A DNA stretch of 64,000 bases from Hymenopellis radicata (taxonomy: Eukaryota; Basidiomycota; Agaricomycetes; Agaricales; Physalacriaceae): the NCBI GenBank assembly GCA_015501595.1, contig JADNRX010000035.1, forward strand, positions 1-64,000. Reading direction: 5' to 3'. The notes below the pieces were generated by a model. The model searched no databases. It was not told the DNA's origin and worked only from the letters and a program-made list of their open reading frames with translations. Made by a program: the position numbers and the translations under genes. This document shows positions 1-12,000 of this stretch, piece by piece; positions within the stretch are counted from its first letter, which is position 1; the number at the start of each line of letters is the position of its first letter.

Positions 1-271
1 GACTTATTAATAGGCGAAGAGCATGTTCGCTGCGCCCAGACGCTAAATGAATCCGTGGTATTTATCGTTTCACATCGGTACCTCAACCTTCCTTATGGGC
101 CTGTTACAGCCGGCTATATTGGATAGAGAGGATGATAATGAGTTGATAAAGGATGAAGAACGCAACTTAGAGGAGTACAAAGCTAACCAAGCAAAGAAGA
201 AACCATTCAATGAGGCTGGTCCGTCGGGTGTGGTTCATAGTCCCTCACCTATCTTGGAAGATGAAGAATGA
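1..271 (+). CDS. C-terminal end of an unrecognised protein (5' partial)
   Basis: The window opens inside a gene. Frame 1 is open from base 1 to 57. A good 52-nt intron (58-109, donor GTATTT, acceptor TTACAG) joins it in phase 0 to a last exon at 110-271 that ends in TGA. The spliced tail is acidic and lysine-rich (DREDDNELIKDEERNLEEYK) and ends PILEDEE. No domain is recognisable in the 72 residues visible. Reading straight through the intron also stays open, so the splice is an inference from the signals and the typical length. The family is unknown and the rest of the gene lies outside the window. Confidence 0.5.
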
Positions 272-1312
272 ATAATGTACATTAATATTCTCTTTGAGCG
301 ATGTAAAAATGTATCTCTTAACTTTACCGCGTTTCTGTAACTATGAAGTTGTGAATCTCGGGATACCCATATGACACAATTTGTCGCTCCGTCAAGGAAA
401 CAGAAAGAACGTGCAATTAAGGCTAGCTCGGATATTCGTGTATCTTAGGTCCGTGTTGTCCCTGGTTTCTTCGCACGTCCTCAGTCACATTGACATCTGG
501 ATGTTGAGTTTGGACAATGTCCCGCTCACGTCCAAGACGTGGGAGGCAATTCTTGAGAGTCTTCGGGTGGAAGGTACTTCCAACACGGCAATCACTGCCA
601 TCTACAGTTTTAACCATAAACCGAGCCATGTCAACGTTGAAACACCGGGGGTAAGCAACTTTGACTGATGTGTATGATTTGCAGGACCTTCCGTAGATAT
701 CTCATATGCCGTCGTACTTTAGAAGTACCAAACGTAAGACCCTTGAATAGATACCGTTAAGCTGACATGTGATCGTGTATGTACGCGTGGTTGAAACACA
801 ATATATCTTTGGCTACGTTAGGACTGTCCTACCAAGTGTTACGCGTGCGAGCGCGCTAGGGGGCCATTGTCGGATCACGGCTACATGTTGTCCAATACCC
901 AAAAGTATTTTTGACCATGCACCCACAATTCGATCAGTCATCACTCTCTTCTTAAATCGAGAAATGAACTGTCCCAGCAGGGACTACACTCTAACCGTAC
1001 AAAGAGGCTATTTTGTCTTCGTATGCCCTTGGTTTAAGTTCATCAAAAGCAACGCTTACTGTTCTCGATGAGATCCATCTGGAACCCTAACCTTTAGAGA
1101 CTCGAACGCGGATGCTATGGGGTTAGGGTTCTTCGACCCGAATGGTCATCACGAGCCAGACTCAAATTATGACGATGTTGTGATTTGTCATTCTTTTCCA
1201 CTTGTCTTCATACCACGTTGAGGGTGTTAAAACACGACAGAACTTCGCTTAGTAGGTGTTTCCATTCGTCGGTGAATATTCAACAAGTAATAATTGTCGT
1301 ACAGCTTTTTCA
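272..1312. other. Intergenic stretch without a supported gene
   Basis: Short open frames occur here, but none has a plausible start, splice pattern or protein-like composition. The notable content is an 11-bp perfect inverted repeat made of telomere-like TTAGGG units (1082-1131). It is followed at once by a 13-bp motif, CCCGAATGGTCAT (1137-1149), that recurs elsewhere in the window. The last part probably holds the promoter of the first F-box gene. Confidence 0.5.
1082..1131. repeat. Inverted repeat of telomere-like units
   Basis: GAACCCTAACC at 1082-1092 is perfectly complementary to GGTTAGGGTTC at 1121-1131, with a 28-nt spacer. Both arms contain TTAGGG/CCCTAA, the usual fungal telomere unit. 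A partly similar GGGGTTAGGGTT stretch occurs at 17414-17425. Whether this is an interstitial telomere trace or a chance hairpin cannot be settled here. Confidence 0.6.
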
Positions 1313-2528
1313 ATGGAGCTGACGACGCGATCTGGAGCGGCTTGGGGACTCGCGCTCCTACCTCCTGAACTCGTGTGTGGGGTGGTAGAACATTATCAAG
1401 ATCTACAGAATTTGGTACGGTGGAGTTTGATCAATAGGGCCTGGAGGGTCATCACGCAGAAAGAGCTCTATAACAACCTCGACTTCAAGTCGGCATCCGA
1501 CCTTGAAATTATCGAGGACGTTATAGAATCCTTCCCCCACCTCGCCTGCCTCGTCCATCACATCTCTTTCAATTTACAGCCAAGCCAATCGGCGTCTGAA
1601 GGATCTATCCACTTATCCACCTTGGCTTTCGCTCGCAAAGTGGCTCCGCTCTTAATCAAAGTCCATCATTTGACCATTGATATCCAACCATTTGGCGTGG
1701 ATTCAGTTTACATCCCTCTACTCATTTTTGATACCATCGCCTCCGCATCCTCTCATCTTCGAGTCGCCGTATGGCGTGGCATCAACCAGCTGTCTTTATG
1801 CAGCGCATTCCACGTCTTGTGTACATCCCGCATTCAAACTATTAGGATTGAAGCCTCTCCTTATCTCATGTCCGCGTCCACTGATCACATCATTCTTGAC
1901 GAAAATATACCATCTGGCCTATCTTTACAACACCTTTACTTGATACACACTATCAAACTCCTCCTTCCCTGTATTCATAAAATGCTTCACTCTGGAAGCT
2001 TTTCCAATCTGAACGAGATAACCTGCATTGCTCGTTTCGATTCGGATGAGGACGTAAACAGTTGGAATACCTCCATTGCTTCCATTCATGTTTGCCGTCT
2101 TACGTTGATTTGGGACCTGCAGTACGTCACAGAAGGTACGGCCTTGGTAACATCGTAGAACATCAATCTTATTGTTCTCATCAGAGGTTCTTGTAGCCCA
2201 ACTGGACAGCATGACTGTCGTGCCCATGATCACCAACGCCTCCTTCGTCTTTCTCGATTTTCGCAGCGGCATGATACAACGCACCTTGCGTGCGAGGGAG
2301 GATACCTGGCCTTTTCTGATCAGACACCTATGTATCTTATTGCCCACCTGGATCAAGATGGCCTCTTCACATTGGGTCGATGAGCGCCCTTCTTTGCAGC
2401 TACCTTTCCCTTTCCTTCGATCCGAAATTCCAGACCAACTTCTCCAGTTGACGCGCGCATTAGACAGACAATTGGCAGGCAAACATCGAATCGTTCTATA
2501 CCCTCTGAATATCATAGCCGAGAAGTAG
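1313..2528 (+). CDS. F-box-like protein, array copy 1 (intact)
   Basis: Two exons, 1313-2135 and 2185-2528, separated by a 49-nt phase-1 intron (GTACGG...ATCAG), encode 388 residues. ATG 1313 is chosen because the F-box follows directly. The N-terminus reads LPPELV, then LVRWSLINRAWRVITQKELY, the usual F-box helix pattern of adaptors that recruit substrates to SCF ubiquitin ligases. The remainder is a leucine-rich, weakly repetitive region as in many Agaricomycete F-box proteins. Three related copies follow head to tail, and all have an intron at the equivalent site. Substrate unknown; the assignment to the F-box superfamily is by motif only. Confidence 0.75.
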
Positions 2529-2789
2529 CACCTTTCATTGGACACAATCTGAATTTCAATATGCAGACATCTTTTCCAACATCTTATGAGCGGAATATGT
2601 TATCTTATTATGAATTTATAAATGAATACCTAGCGTATTAGTCTTTATTATCCTCGACCGCTCACAATTAAACATTTGATGATTTACAGTAACACTAACT
2701 GAGTTTCGAACGCTCACATCCCAAGCTTGTCGCCAACTCCTAACTTGTCCCTATCCGTTGACACGCATCGTCTCTTACTCTCCCCCAAC

Positions 2790-4098
2790 ATGGTGGATGA
2801 ACTTTCCCCGTTCAGCAACACCATAGACTCCTTCCCCCCGAACTTCTCGGCGAAATATTCAAACACATCAAATTACGGTGGTTAAAGAATATTGCGCTAG
2901 TACGTCGGGACTGGACGACTCCCGCTCGCCGCCATATCTTCCATCACATTTGCCTAGGCCGCTGTCAGCACCTAGTCTTAATGCAGCAAGCAGTACAGTC
3001 CTGCCCTGAAATCGTCGATTACATTCGGCGGCTTAGTCTATCTGACTATAGGCAAAGATTCAAGACAACCGACGCTGCCGCAGTGGACTCCTACATAGCC
3101 ACTGTAGTCCCCCTATTGCGCAAAGTCAATTTCGTATTGGTGAATGCGGGTGGCGAGCTCTTGGACAACAACTTTCTTCCTTTACGGGTATTCGCCTCGC
3201 TCTGCCTTCATGCACCGGTCACTTCCATTGACATTCGAAACTATCGTGGCTTCTCCATCACAGACGTATTTCATCCCCTATCCAACCGACCCATCACTCG
3301 TATCAGATTTAGCGCTCTTTCCTCCGCCGTTATGGATCCCGGCGTTGTGTTGCCCAACGCCGCTGTGGTCTTGTACCCCATCTGCAAGTGCAGAATTTAA
3401 CAGTACGGGACGGAATCATAGATCTCGCCCTTGGCTTGAGCAGCTCATTGACGGTGGTCACTTGCACCCTTTGGAAAACTTCGTCTGTATCGACGATTTT
3501 ACAGAGCCCGCCACCATTGCTGCCGTCAATAGAGTTACGACTTCCGCCCCTCATAGGCGTATTACGCTGGTCTGGGCGTTCATGTCAACTATGCAACCCG
3601 GTGTGTACAAACATTAGTTCCTGTCATTTCTTACTAAACCCGTATCTAGTTTTTAATGTTCCTCGCTATAACACTTTGCAAGAACTTCCTTGCATTGGTT
3701 TCGACATAGTGCGTTTGGATACTAGATCCACACCATTGGGTGGCACTCTTCCGTATTCATATCCCTTCATGATCCGTTGTCTAGGCGCAGTTCTGCCCTT
3801 GTGGACGAGGATGCTGGCTGATCTCAGCAGTCTAGGCCTTTATGTTCTGCAGATTCCTTTCCCCGTTCTTAAATTCGACCCTTTGGGGAACGAATTACTA
3901 CAGTTGTATCTAGAATTGGATAGAGCTTTGTCCAGGTGCTCATCCTTGTATTGTGTGGAGCTTTTTTCCCTTCAACCGCTTCTACAGCATTTGGATAACA
4001 ACAATTGCTTAAACAACGTAGATATGGCTTTTCCTATTTGTAGAAGCCTCGGTTTTGTTGCTAGAAGAATCCGTCGCAATGTTTATCTAGCATACTAA
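2790..4098 (+). pseudogene. F-box-like protein, array copy 2 (frameshifted)
   Basis: ATG 2790 starts MVDELSPFSN, but the F-box (PPELLGEIFKHIKLRWLKN) lies in another frame. One extra C in the C6 run at 2834-2839 would restore a single frame. The second segment (2981-3400 frame) must change frame again between about 3330 and 3410 to reach the conserved block around LEQLIDGGHLHPLENFVCID. A 49-nt phase-1 intron (3601-3649) sits exactly where the paralogues have theirs, and the last exon ends at 4098. So there are at least two frame breaks. Either this copy is decaying or the assembly has indels; the first break is at a homopolymer. Confidence 0.7.
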
Positions 4099-4529
4099 AG
4101 TTACTTTACCTCGAACTGTTAATATATCCTTCTTACATGTTGATTAAAGGTGGCGCCCTCATCAAACACTTTCACCGATAAACCCGAATGGTCATTTGTC
4201 CGCTTTGGTAAGATCAAACGGGCATGATGGTTAGTCAGCTTTTGACTCTTGCTTCTAACCACCATCCTCGTCTGTACGCTATGAATCAATGAAGATAATA
4301 TTGTTCACTTTTGTGACCGCACTGCTAGCCTCTTAAATACATTCAATCCGTCATGGATGCAATTCGAACGCAGCCGATACCTCCTGAATCCACACGCGAT
4401 CAATTTCATTGAATCCCCCTTAAACCATCCCTCGACATTCTACGAGCATCATACGGTGAGCATAGGTACGAATTCATGCACATCATTCTAATATCAACTC
4501 GAACTAGATGGCCGCTGAAGTCATGCACT

Positions 4530-5805
4530 TCCACCGGAGCTCGTAGACCAGTTGTGCCAAACTTGTTCATTCAAAGAACTTTGGACATTATCCCTCGTAA
4601 GCCGCACATGGACACATATGGCGCAATCATACATTTACGAAGATATATCGCTTCCGAGTGTCAGCGATATCGTCAGATTGACATCCTTATTATCCTCGTT
4701 TCCCCACCTTGGGCTCCTCATTAAGCGGGTCACAGTTCGGTCTTCATGGCAAGCTAGAGACCCAACCACCAAAGCCGTCATCGAATCATTCATCCATAAC
4801 GCCTCCCGGTTTCTCAGTTCAATCCACACCATCACCCTCGAGGCAGGAACAGCTAACTTATGCGACGGCAGCCCATTCCTGTTAATTTCGATATTAGAAG
4901 CCTTGGCGCTTCAAAGTCGAGATCTTCACCTGCTGGATCTTCGAATGTTTTACCACCATATCCATGACCGACCTTTTCACTTCGAACCTGCCCTCGCTCA
5001 TAACACACGTGCGTTTTGAGGCCATTAGGGAAGGGTGCCATTGCGTTAACCTGGCACCTATGGGTCGAGCGTTTGAGTTTAGGTGCATCACCTTTCGTCG
5101 CTGCATACAGCAATTGTCTTTGTGGGTTTTGGATAACCAAGGCGCTGGGCATTTCAAACGCACCAGCGAATTGGTCTGCGTAGATGACTTCCTCATGGAA
5201 GATGCTATTCTCGCCTTGAATGCTGTAACTGCGACGTTGCCTATCGATTATGCTGGCTTTGGTATGGGACTTCGAAACGTTTCGAGATGAACGTAAGCGT
5301 CTATCCTAACTGTCATGATATCTCTGACACGTTCCGTTTGCATACAGCCTTTGATCATGCTAAGGATACGGCGCCACGTCTGCAGCCAAATATTGGGTTT
5401 AATAACATTCGGTTGGACATCCAGATTTCATGTTTTTTGGAACATTCACGACGACAAGTCAAGCGTCTTCACGACTCGCTCGACTGTATGCTCGCCGTTC
5501 TACCGATATGGACGAAAATGTTCGACAACCGTTCGGCCTATCCACATGTCTTGCACATTCCCTTCCCTTTGTCCCGAACAGCCCTCACCTCGGTCTTGAT
5601 CAATGCTTTCAATGGACTTGATAGGAAGTTGGCGACCACACACACTCTCCATTCCGTCCGACTTTTCCCGTTAAATCCTCGAATTCGATACGGTCAGGTT
5701 TCTTGGGGGTTGTGCACTACCAATATAGAGAAAGCTTTCCCACTTCTGATTGAGAAGGGCGTTCTTGAAATAACGTTCTCTTCTGTACATGTCGCACAGT
5801 ATTAG
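4530..5805 (+). pseudogene. F-box-like protein, array copy 3 (frameshifted, no start codon)
   Basis: An F-box (LPPELVDQLCQTCSF, then ELWTLSLVSRTWTHMAQ) is readable from about 4530, but no in-frame ATG precedes it. Alignment by eye to copy 2 shows a +1 frame change near 4963, where ITDVF of copy 2 matches MTDLF here. Another lies near 5245, where the frame must change to give LVWDFETFRDE. The conserved phase-1 intron is present at 5293-5347 (GTAAGC...ATACAG, 55 nt). The C-terminal exon is clean to 5805. Two frameshifts and the missing start make this a likely pseudogene. Confidence 0.65.
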
Positions 5806-5962
5806 CATACAATTCAGATGTTAATCATATGTCAATGACAGGAGTTTACTTCAAACCACCATCATTCCTAGCGTTGACATCGTGAATTGTGTTAATCTTC
5901 CCTGGTGCGCGTATAATCTAGTCAGCATTCATCAACTTAACCAATTAGCACGAACAGAATCT

Positions 5963-7252
5963 ATGGATTCGATGTCACCAGAATTCATCTCCTTAGTGAT
6001 GCAAGAAGACCTGTCGAATGAGGACTTGGCCAGCTGCGCATTGACGTGCAAAGCATGGGCCCGTATCGGACAAGGACGCCTCTACCACTCAATACGCCTA
6101 CATACCGTACAGGATGTCGTCTGTCTAGGACGCGTCTTTCAAGATCACCCCCATATCGCCACCCTTATTCGTCGCATCGACCTTTGCTTTATTCGTCCGT
6201 TTGACCCGAATGGAGTCGAGCGTGACATAGACAAGTTTGTTGCGCACGAAACTTGCATGAAGAACGTTGAAGAGCTGACGGTGGATTGCCAAGATCTGGA
6301 ACATTATGGCGGCGTCATCATTATACCCCTCTTACGTTCTATTGTGCATGGTTCACAAAAGCCGCTTGCGGTGTACCTTGAAGAATTGTGCAACTGTAAC
6401 GACATCCCGCCACTGCTCTCCGCCCTTGACCACTATTCCGTCATCAAAGTGGAATTCCGCACACTCTTGGAACGCTCTCCCCGTAACTACATCAGACTTA
6501 ACCAGGAGTGGACTCCATTTTCAGGAAGCTTCCATTTCTTGGACTGGATATTGGAAGTACAGGAAGAGGAAGACGTAGCAATCGAGGAGATGAATTCGGT
6601 CCAGTGTATCGCATTCGGTAATTGCGTCAGTTGCTTTGCCCGATGGATAGATGAGATCTACCACAACGGAGGCCTCTCAAAGCTTGCCCGCATCGTCTGC
6701 ACGGATGATTTATGGAACGCTCAGGTCGTCATCAACATGAATAGACTACTGTCTTTCTTGCCGTTGACCCATTTGACGTTGGATTGGAATCTTGACCACA
6801 TTGCACTCTACCCTAACCATCACGGCGACGCCTCTAGTATGTTTTCAATTTTTCCCGCCTTTTCAACATTAACAAGCAAAACAGAATTTGAACTTATCGA
6901 CATATCCCACATCCACAACGTATCATTGCTATTCACTCTGAGAGGCCCCGCAGACGTCAATGAGGCCCTCCCACATTATCTTGCATGCCTCCTTCCTTTG
7001 TGGATGCGCATGCTAAGTGGCACAAACCACTCTTCACTGACTTCGCTTCGGATCATGTATCCTTTCGGCTACGGAGAAATGCCTTCCACCGTCTTATCGC
7101 ATTATCTAGCTCTTGATGGCATGTTGGCTAAAAAAGCTGACTTGCTCGTTACCATCGAATCATTCCCTATTTATTCACATTGCATTAATGAGGCTGTGGT
7201 AAGTCAACATTTTCCAGAATTGTACATACACAAACGAATCGTCGCCGTCTAA
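5963..7252 (+). CDS. F-box-like protein, array copy 4 (intact)
   Basis: From ATG 5963 the frame is open to 7252, but a strong 48-nt intron (6837-6884, GTATGT...AACAG, phase 1) is placed where the paralogues have theirs. It has a length divisible by three and so does not break the frame. The spliced product is 413 residues. The F-box reads MSPEFISLVMQEDLSNEDLA and continues CALTCKAWARIGQGRLYHSI. The rest is a divergent leucine-rich region. It probably acts as a substrate adaptor of an SCF-type ligase. It is the most divergent copy of the array. Confidence 0.75.
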   Translation: MDSMSPEFISLVMQEDLSNEDLASCALTCKAWARIGQGRLYHSIRLHTVQDVVCLGRVFQDHPHIATLIRRIDLCFIRPFDPNGVERDIDKFVAHETCMKNVEELTVDCQDLEHYGGVIIIPLLRSIVHGSQKPLAVYLEELCNCNDIPPLLSALDHYSVIKVEFRTLLERSPRNYIRLNQEWTPFSGSFHFLDWILEVQEEEDVAIEEMNSVQCIAFGNCVSCFARWIDEIYHNGGLSKLARIVCTDDLWNAQVVINMNRLLSFLPLTHLTLDWNLDHIALYPNHHGDASSMFSIFPAFSTLTSKTEFELIDISHIHNVSLLFTLRGPADVNEALPHYLACLLPLWMRMLSGTNHSSLTSLRIMYPFGYGEMPSTVLSHYLALDGMLAKKADLLVTIESFPIYSHCINEAVVSQHFPELYIHKRIVAV

Positions 7253-8004
7253 CGTAGCACATCCGAATATTATCTCCTTTCAAACTTGAACGTCGCGTCT
7301 GCTCTTCCGGTCCGGAACCCGAACGGTCGTCGATCACACCATGCATATTGAGAGCGTGATCGACTGACACAGCTTTTTCACTTTAATTCCTGCCATCATG
7401 ACAACCTGTCCTTCCCCTCCTAAACTTCACACTAGTACTACTCCTCAGTGTAGGACGATGTGGTTAGGCACCAACCTCCTCATACCGACATCGTTGCTCT
7501 CAACCACCATATGGACGTAGGTCATTCCGGTCACCTTCTTTTTTTGGAGTCTCATAAGCAAAACAGTTTGTATTCATCTCGGAGACGCAGCGTCGCGGTA
7601 CGCTTCATCAACATACAACACTTTTTATAAACGAAGCACTCGAACATACAGGTAAGACACATGGCCTATTCACCCATATGCCAAACTCAACACATCGTGC
7701 AGATACATTAACACCAAATGATCACCAAGCACCATATCTACCTATATACCAAATCGTGCTCTTAATGGATGGTCGATGGTTGCTTGTAATTATTTCCCTC
7801 ATTCGGCACGCGTAATAACATGTCATCTCGTTTCATACCAACTTGTTTTCGAGCCAATGTGATTGAATGGTCACTTTGAAAACCAAAAGACGCCATCTCC
7901 AACATTCCTAACGCTCTCAATCGTCTCAAACCCCTCCAAAGGACTAACAATCCTGGTAACACTAACTACCGAAAAGAGTGAACGAGTGTGAAAGGCCTTC
8001 CTGG
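7253..8004. other. Intergenic stretch after the F-box array
   Basis: I see no supportable gene. Position 7306-7330 holds a GTCCGGAACCCGAACGGTCGT stretch related to the motif at 17033-17055. Overlapping minus-strand frames at 7762-8068 look partly protein-like but are frameshifted relative to each other, and a plus-strand two-exon model overlaps them. Confidence 0.4.
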
Positions 8005-8390
8005 TCTGCGGGTCGAATATGGTTGATTGGACATCATTACGAGAGGTGTGTACTACCGCGTCAAGCACGTATGTGAGGCTGAAACCGTTTGAAGGAAGCT
8101 GTCATCTACGTTGCTGGACGGCCAGGCTGGTTGACAAGCAACCTGAAATAGTGGAGTAAGTGTCGCGCGCCCACCTTTGCTTGGACGTATTCTCTGACAA
8201 TTCGACTAGAGCAACCGGTATGACCACGGCGATGGTTGAGTCGATGGAACAGAACATGAAGGAGGACGTCCTGCGAAAACTGAAAGCTGGCAACGGCCGT
8301 ATTCTTCTACACGATGAAGAGGAGGAACGACCGGGCGTTTTCTCTATCATTCCGAACAGGGAGAGTGTTTCCAAGTCTTTGACTTTATGA
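8005..8390 (+). CDS. Hypothetical protein, 3' exons only
   Basis: An open exon ending at 8155 (reading SSTYVRLKPFEGSCHLRC and on to DKQPEIVE) is followed by a textbook 54-nt intron (8156-8209, GTAAGT, CTGAC branch site, ACTAG). It joins in phase 2 to 8210-8390, which reads MVESMEQNMKEDVLRKLKAG and contains LLHDEEEERPGVFSI before its stop. The matched phase and strong signals support a real gene, but the 5' end could not be found because a TGA lies upstream of 8005 in this frame. No family recognised. Confidence 0.4.
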
Positions 8391-8412
8391 CGCGAGAAGG
8401 ATTCAAGATTGA

Positions 8413-8916
8413 CTACGCATCGTGATTATATGTTTCGTCAACGTCTAGCGGTGATTCCGAGCTGCCTATATGTGGTGTAGACTGATGAACAGGCGTCGTT
8501 GCCCGAGGCGCTGTGCTTGCTTCTTGAGCGCGTGAAGTCCGGGATGTCCAATGGGACGCGGTCGCACTAGGACGGGCATAGTCGCGGCCTGCTTGATCTC
8601 CACGACTATGAACTGTGATATCGGGATCAAATGGTACAAACGGCGGCGCAGGCCCGAGGCGTCGTAGTGGGTAGCGTAGCAGGCACAAGCGCAATGGCAC
8701 GAAATAGAGACTGGCGATTGGCGGACTCGGGATGGGCTGGGGATTATAAGGTGTAAAGAACAAGACATCGGATGCGTAGGAACAAACTTGCGGTCCACCC
8801 TTGACAGATGGGCGGAAGAACGCGAACCCAAACGAAAGGATGCAGCCATTCAACAGATCAATTAGTGAACATGCCGCCATACACGGCCACATAAACACTT
8901 CCTTTACATGATACAT
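8413..8916 (-). CDS. Hypothetical protein with hydrophobic N-terminus
   Basis: An uninterrupted 167-codon frame. The first 40 residues are hydrophobic and cysteine-containing (CMAACSLIDLLNGCILSFGF), followed by a proline-rich middle and a Ser/Thr-rich tail. It could be a small membrane protein. A second long frame overlaps on the same strand, no intron signals support either, and no homologue is recognised, so this is a weak call. Confidence 0.25.
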   Translation of the reverse strand: MYHVKEVFMWPCMAACSLIDLLNGCILSFGFAFFRPSVKGGPQVCSYASDVLFFTPYNPQPIPSPPIASLYFVPLRLCLLRYPLRRLGPAPPFVPFDPDITVHSRGDQAGRDYARPSATASHWTSRTSRAQEASTAPRATTPVHQSTPHIGSSESPLDVDETYNHDA

Positions 8917-9034
8917 GCACCATGTCGATTATGGGATTCATCGGTCATACTCTTTATATCGTACACGTGTTTGAAAAGAATGACAATTCGAATGAACCGG
9001 GTCAGTTTGAACTCGGATGAAAGGCAATGTCTGA

Positions 9035-12000
9035 ATGGTCAAATTTGAAGGCCCTCAACAAGTGTCAATATTCTTCACCTCCTATTTACACACTCTCCTT
9101 TTGACCATCATCATGTCTGAATGCTTCCCTCCCTCCAAAACGTCTGACGTCACATCAACCACGGAACTTTGCGAGACCCTCGGATCTGGCACGGGCCGAC
9201 CGTGGTCCACATCCCCGGATCATTCAATCCACCCAGAGCCACTCATCCGTGATTCATCCATAAAGACGTTGCTGACTATGACTATGTCACCTCAAGTCTT
9301 TCAAGATGAAGATTTAAGTGACATTTGGATGCCAATCTGTCATGCTCCGAATGAGGAGTTCCCAACCGGAACCACCACTTATGCTCCGAACGAGCAGTTC
9401 CCGAACGGAACCATGTCTTATGCTCCAAACGAGCAGTTCCCGAACGGAACCGTGTCTTATGCTCCGAACGAGCAGTTCCCGAACGGAACCGTGTCTTATG
9501 CTCCGAACGAGCAGTTCCCGAACGGAACCGTGTCTTATGCTCCAAACGAGCAGTTCCCGAACGGAACCGTGTCTTATGCTCCAAACGAGCAGTTCCCGAA
9601 CGGAACCGTGTCTTATGCTCCAAACGAGCAGTTCCAAAACGGAACGACTTCTTATGCTCCAAACGAGCAGTTCCCGAATCGAACGACTTCTTATGCTCTG
9701 AATGAGCAGTGCCCGAACGGAACAACGTCTTATGCGCCGAACACATCTTACGCACCAAGCCTGAATGAAACCCCTTCATACAATGATAAAAAGGAGCTTT
9801 TTAACGGTGTCTATGATATCACATTGGCTGATTTAGAATTAATGTTTGATTGTGAAAACCATAATTTATCAACTGTCCAACTAAAGCAAGCATCTGTAAC
9901 TGGAGGCGCCAAAAAAAGACTGTTCATTTCTAATGAATTATTGCAAATAAATGATATATCTCCAAATGAATCAATAGAATTTATTGACTACATAAACTCA
10001 CAACATAATCACCTTAAATATCAAAATAACCCAACATTTAAATGTGTTAACATACCCTTTCCCGTGCTTTTACCTGCTCTAACTAAAGAGTGGCTTATAA
10101 TAATAGCAAGTCTTCATAATATTAAACTTCCTCGTGATGCTACAACTAATCAAAAGAAAATTGATTATATGTTATTGCATATCTGTACAATATCTTGTAA
10201 TCTATATCAATCAGTTATTCAATATACAATAACAGACAAAAATAATAGACATAAAACAGATAAAATTATTCAGCAAAAAAAGACAAGACAGGAAAGAAAA
10301 CAATATATTGAAACACAAAGACAATCAACACATAATAAACAAGGCCAGTTGTTACATTACAAATATATCTGTAGTCAAGAGAGTTCCACTATTTACCCAC
10401 CAGAAAGCATAACGGCACGTCAGTCAAGATCTACTATTCGAAATGCATGTAATCTAATGGCCATAGCTGAAATTGAGGAAATAGGCTGTGCTGTATGCGG
10501 TCAATTAGCTCTAACTAAGAACATGAGTCCTTTAAAGTCTATTAAAAATCTCTTAACAGTTTTACATAGTAACAGAAATACTCGTCAATCCCGCTCAAGT
10601 CTAAACGAAAAAATTCAAGAAATAGATGGACCAGTTTTAGCTCAAAACTGTGACTCCGTGTGTAATCTTTGTAGAAGCAAGCTACGATTAGGAGAAATCC
10701 CCTCTCTTGCCCTTGCTAATAATTTATGGATAGGAGAAGTTCCTGATGTATTATCTAGACTAAACTTTATTGAACAAATACTTGTTTCTCGAGTAAGGCA
10801 TAATACAAATTTCATTAAAGTAAATGCTGGATATAGAAAAATGATAGCACATTGCATATCATGGGAAAATCCTACTGCAAAGATGTTTAATATTTTGCCA
10901 CCATCACTTGAAGATTTAGGTGAACTATTAGTAATTTTTTATATTGGGCCTTATCGTCCAACACTTAAAGAATTTGCTAAGCTACCTTTGCTAGTCCGAC
11001 ATTTTGAAGTGATGCAAGCTTTAATATGGTTGATCCCAAATCATCCTGATTTTCACGGTGTCACTTTTTCACCAGAAAATCTACAAACTTATTCTGAAAC
11101 AAGTCCACCTGTTGAAATTATTTTTTCAGAAATGGAATCCAGTAGTTCAACGACAATCAATCCAAGTCAACATGAAAATCCTGATAATGATATTAATATT
11201 GATGAAAATGAGACATGTCCTTTTGTTATGCATGCATTAATTGGACAAAACTACGATGAATTATCATTTGAGCAAAAGAAAATGGCAGCATATAAATGGT
11301 TTAATGATAATAATGGGGTGTTAGCTGTAGGACACACAAAAGAACCTACTGCTATTCGGAATCCTAGAATTTATGGAATGATGTTTCCTTGGTTATTTCC
11401 ATATGGAATAGGACTGCCTGGAAGCTGTCACTTATCTTTCGACAAGCATATTAAATGGTTACTAATGTATCACGACAAACGTTTTCAGAGAGATAACAAT
11501 TTTCATTTTGCAGTTTTCAGCCATCGCCAATTAAAACAATCCTCAAATCAAGGGTATTTAGTGACAGATAGACCAAAATTTGATGATATAAGTAATCGCA
11601 TACTAAATATCAAAATAGATGTCATGACATATATTTCTGAAGGCTTGAAAAAAAATGGTTTTTTTAATCCCAAGTCAGAGGATGAAAAAGAATGTTATCA
11701 GCTATTGCGAGATATAGATTTAGTAGCAGGAAAAGTAGATGGGTCTTTATCATCAAAGAAATTTTATCGAAATGAACTATATTCTTTAATGTTATCTGAA
11801 GGGGCACCAAGCTGGTATGTTACATTAACTCCTTCCGACTTCACACATCCTATTTGTCTCTATTGGGCAACAGAAAATGAAAAGTTTGATATCAACATTA
11901 ATCTTAAAGGACAAAATAGACAAACCAAAATAATTGAAAATCCAGCTGCTGCAGCACGTTTTTTTAACTTTATGATTGAAACATTCATAACACATATTCT

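Noticed and set aside
381..1071. Open frames of 95 and 100 codons in the 5' intergenic region
   Set aside because: No protein-like composition, no splice context and no similarity to neighbours; the GTAAGC...TTGCAG pair at 650-684 would be only about 35 nt.
9343..9760. CRISPR array
   Set aside because: The 39-bp units are adjacent without unique spacers and are translated; the window is eukaryotic.
9282..9779. Long frames on both strands through the 39-bp repeat array
   Set aside because: A repeat of 39 bp without stops opens several frames at once; only the plus-strand frame continues into the Helitron protein.
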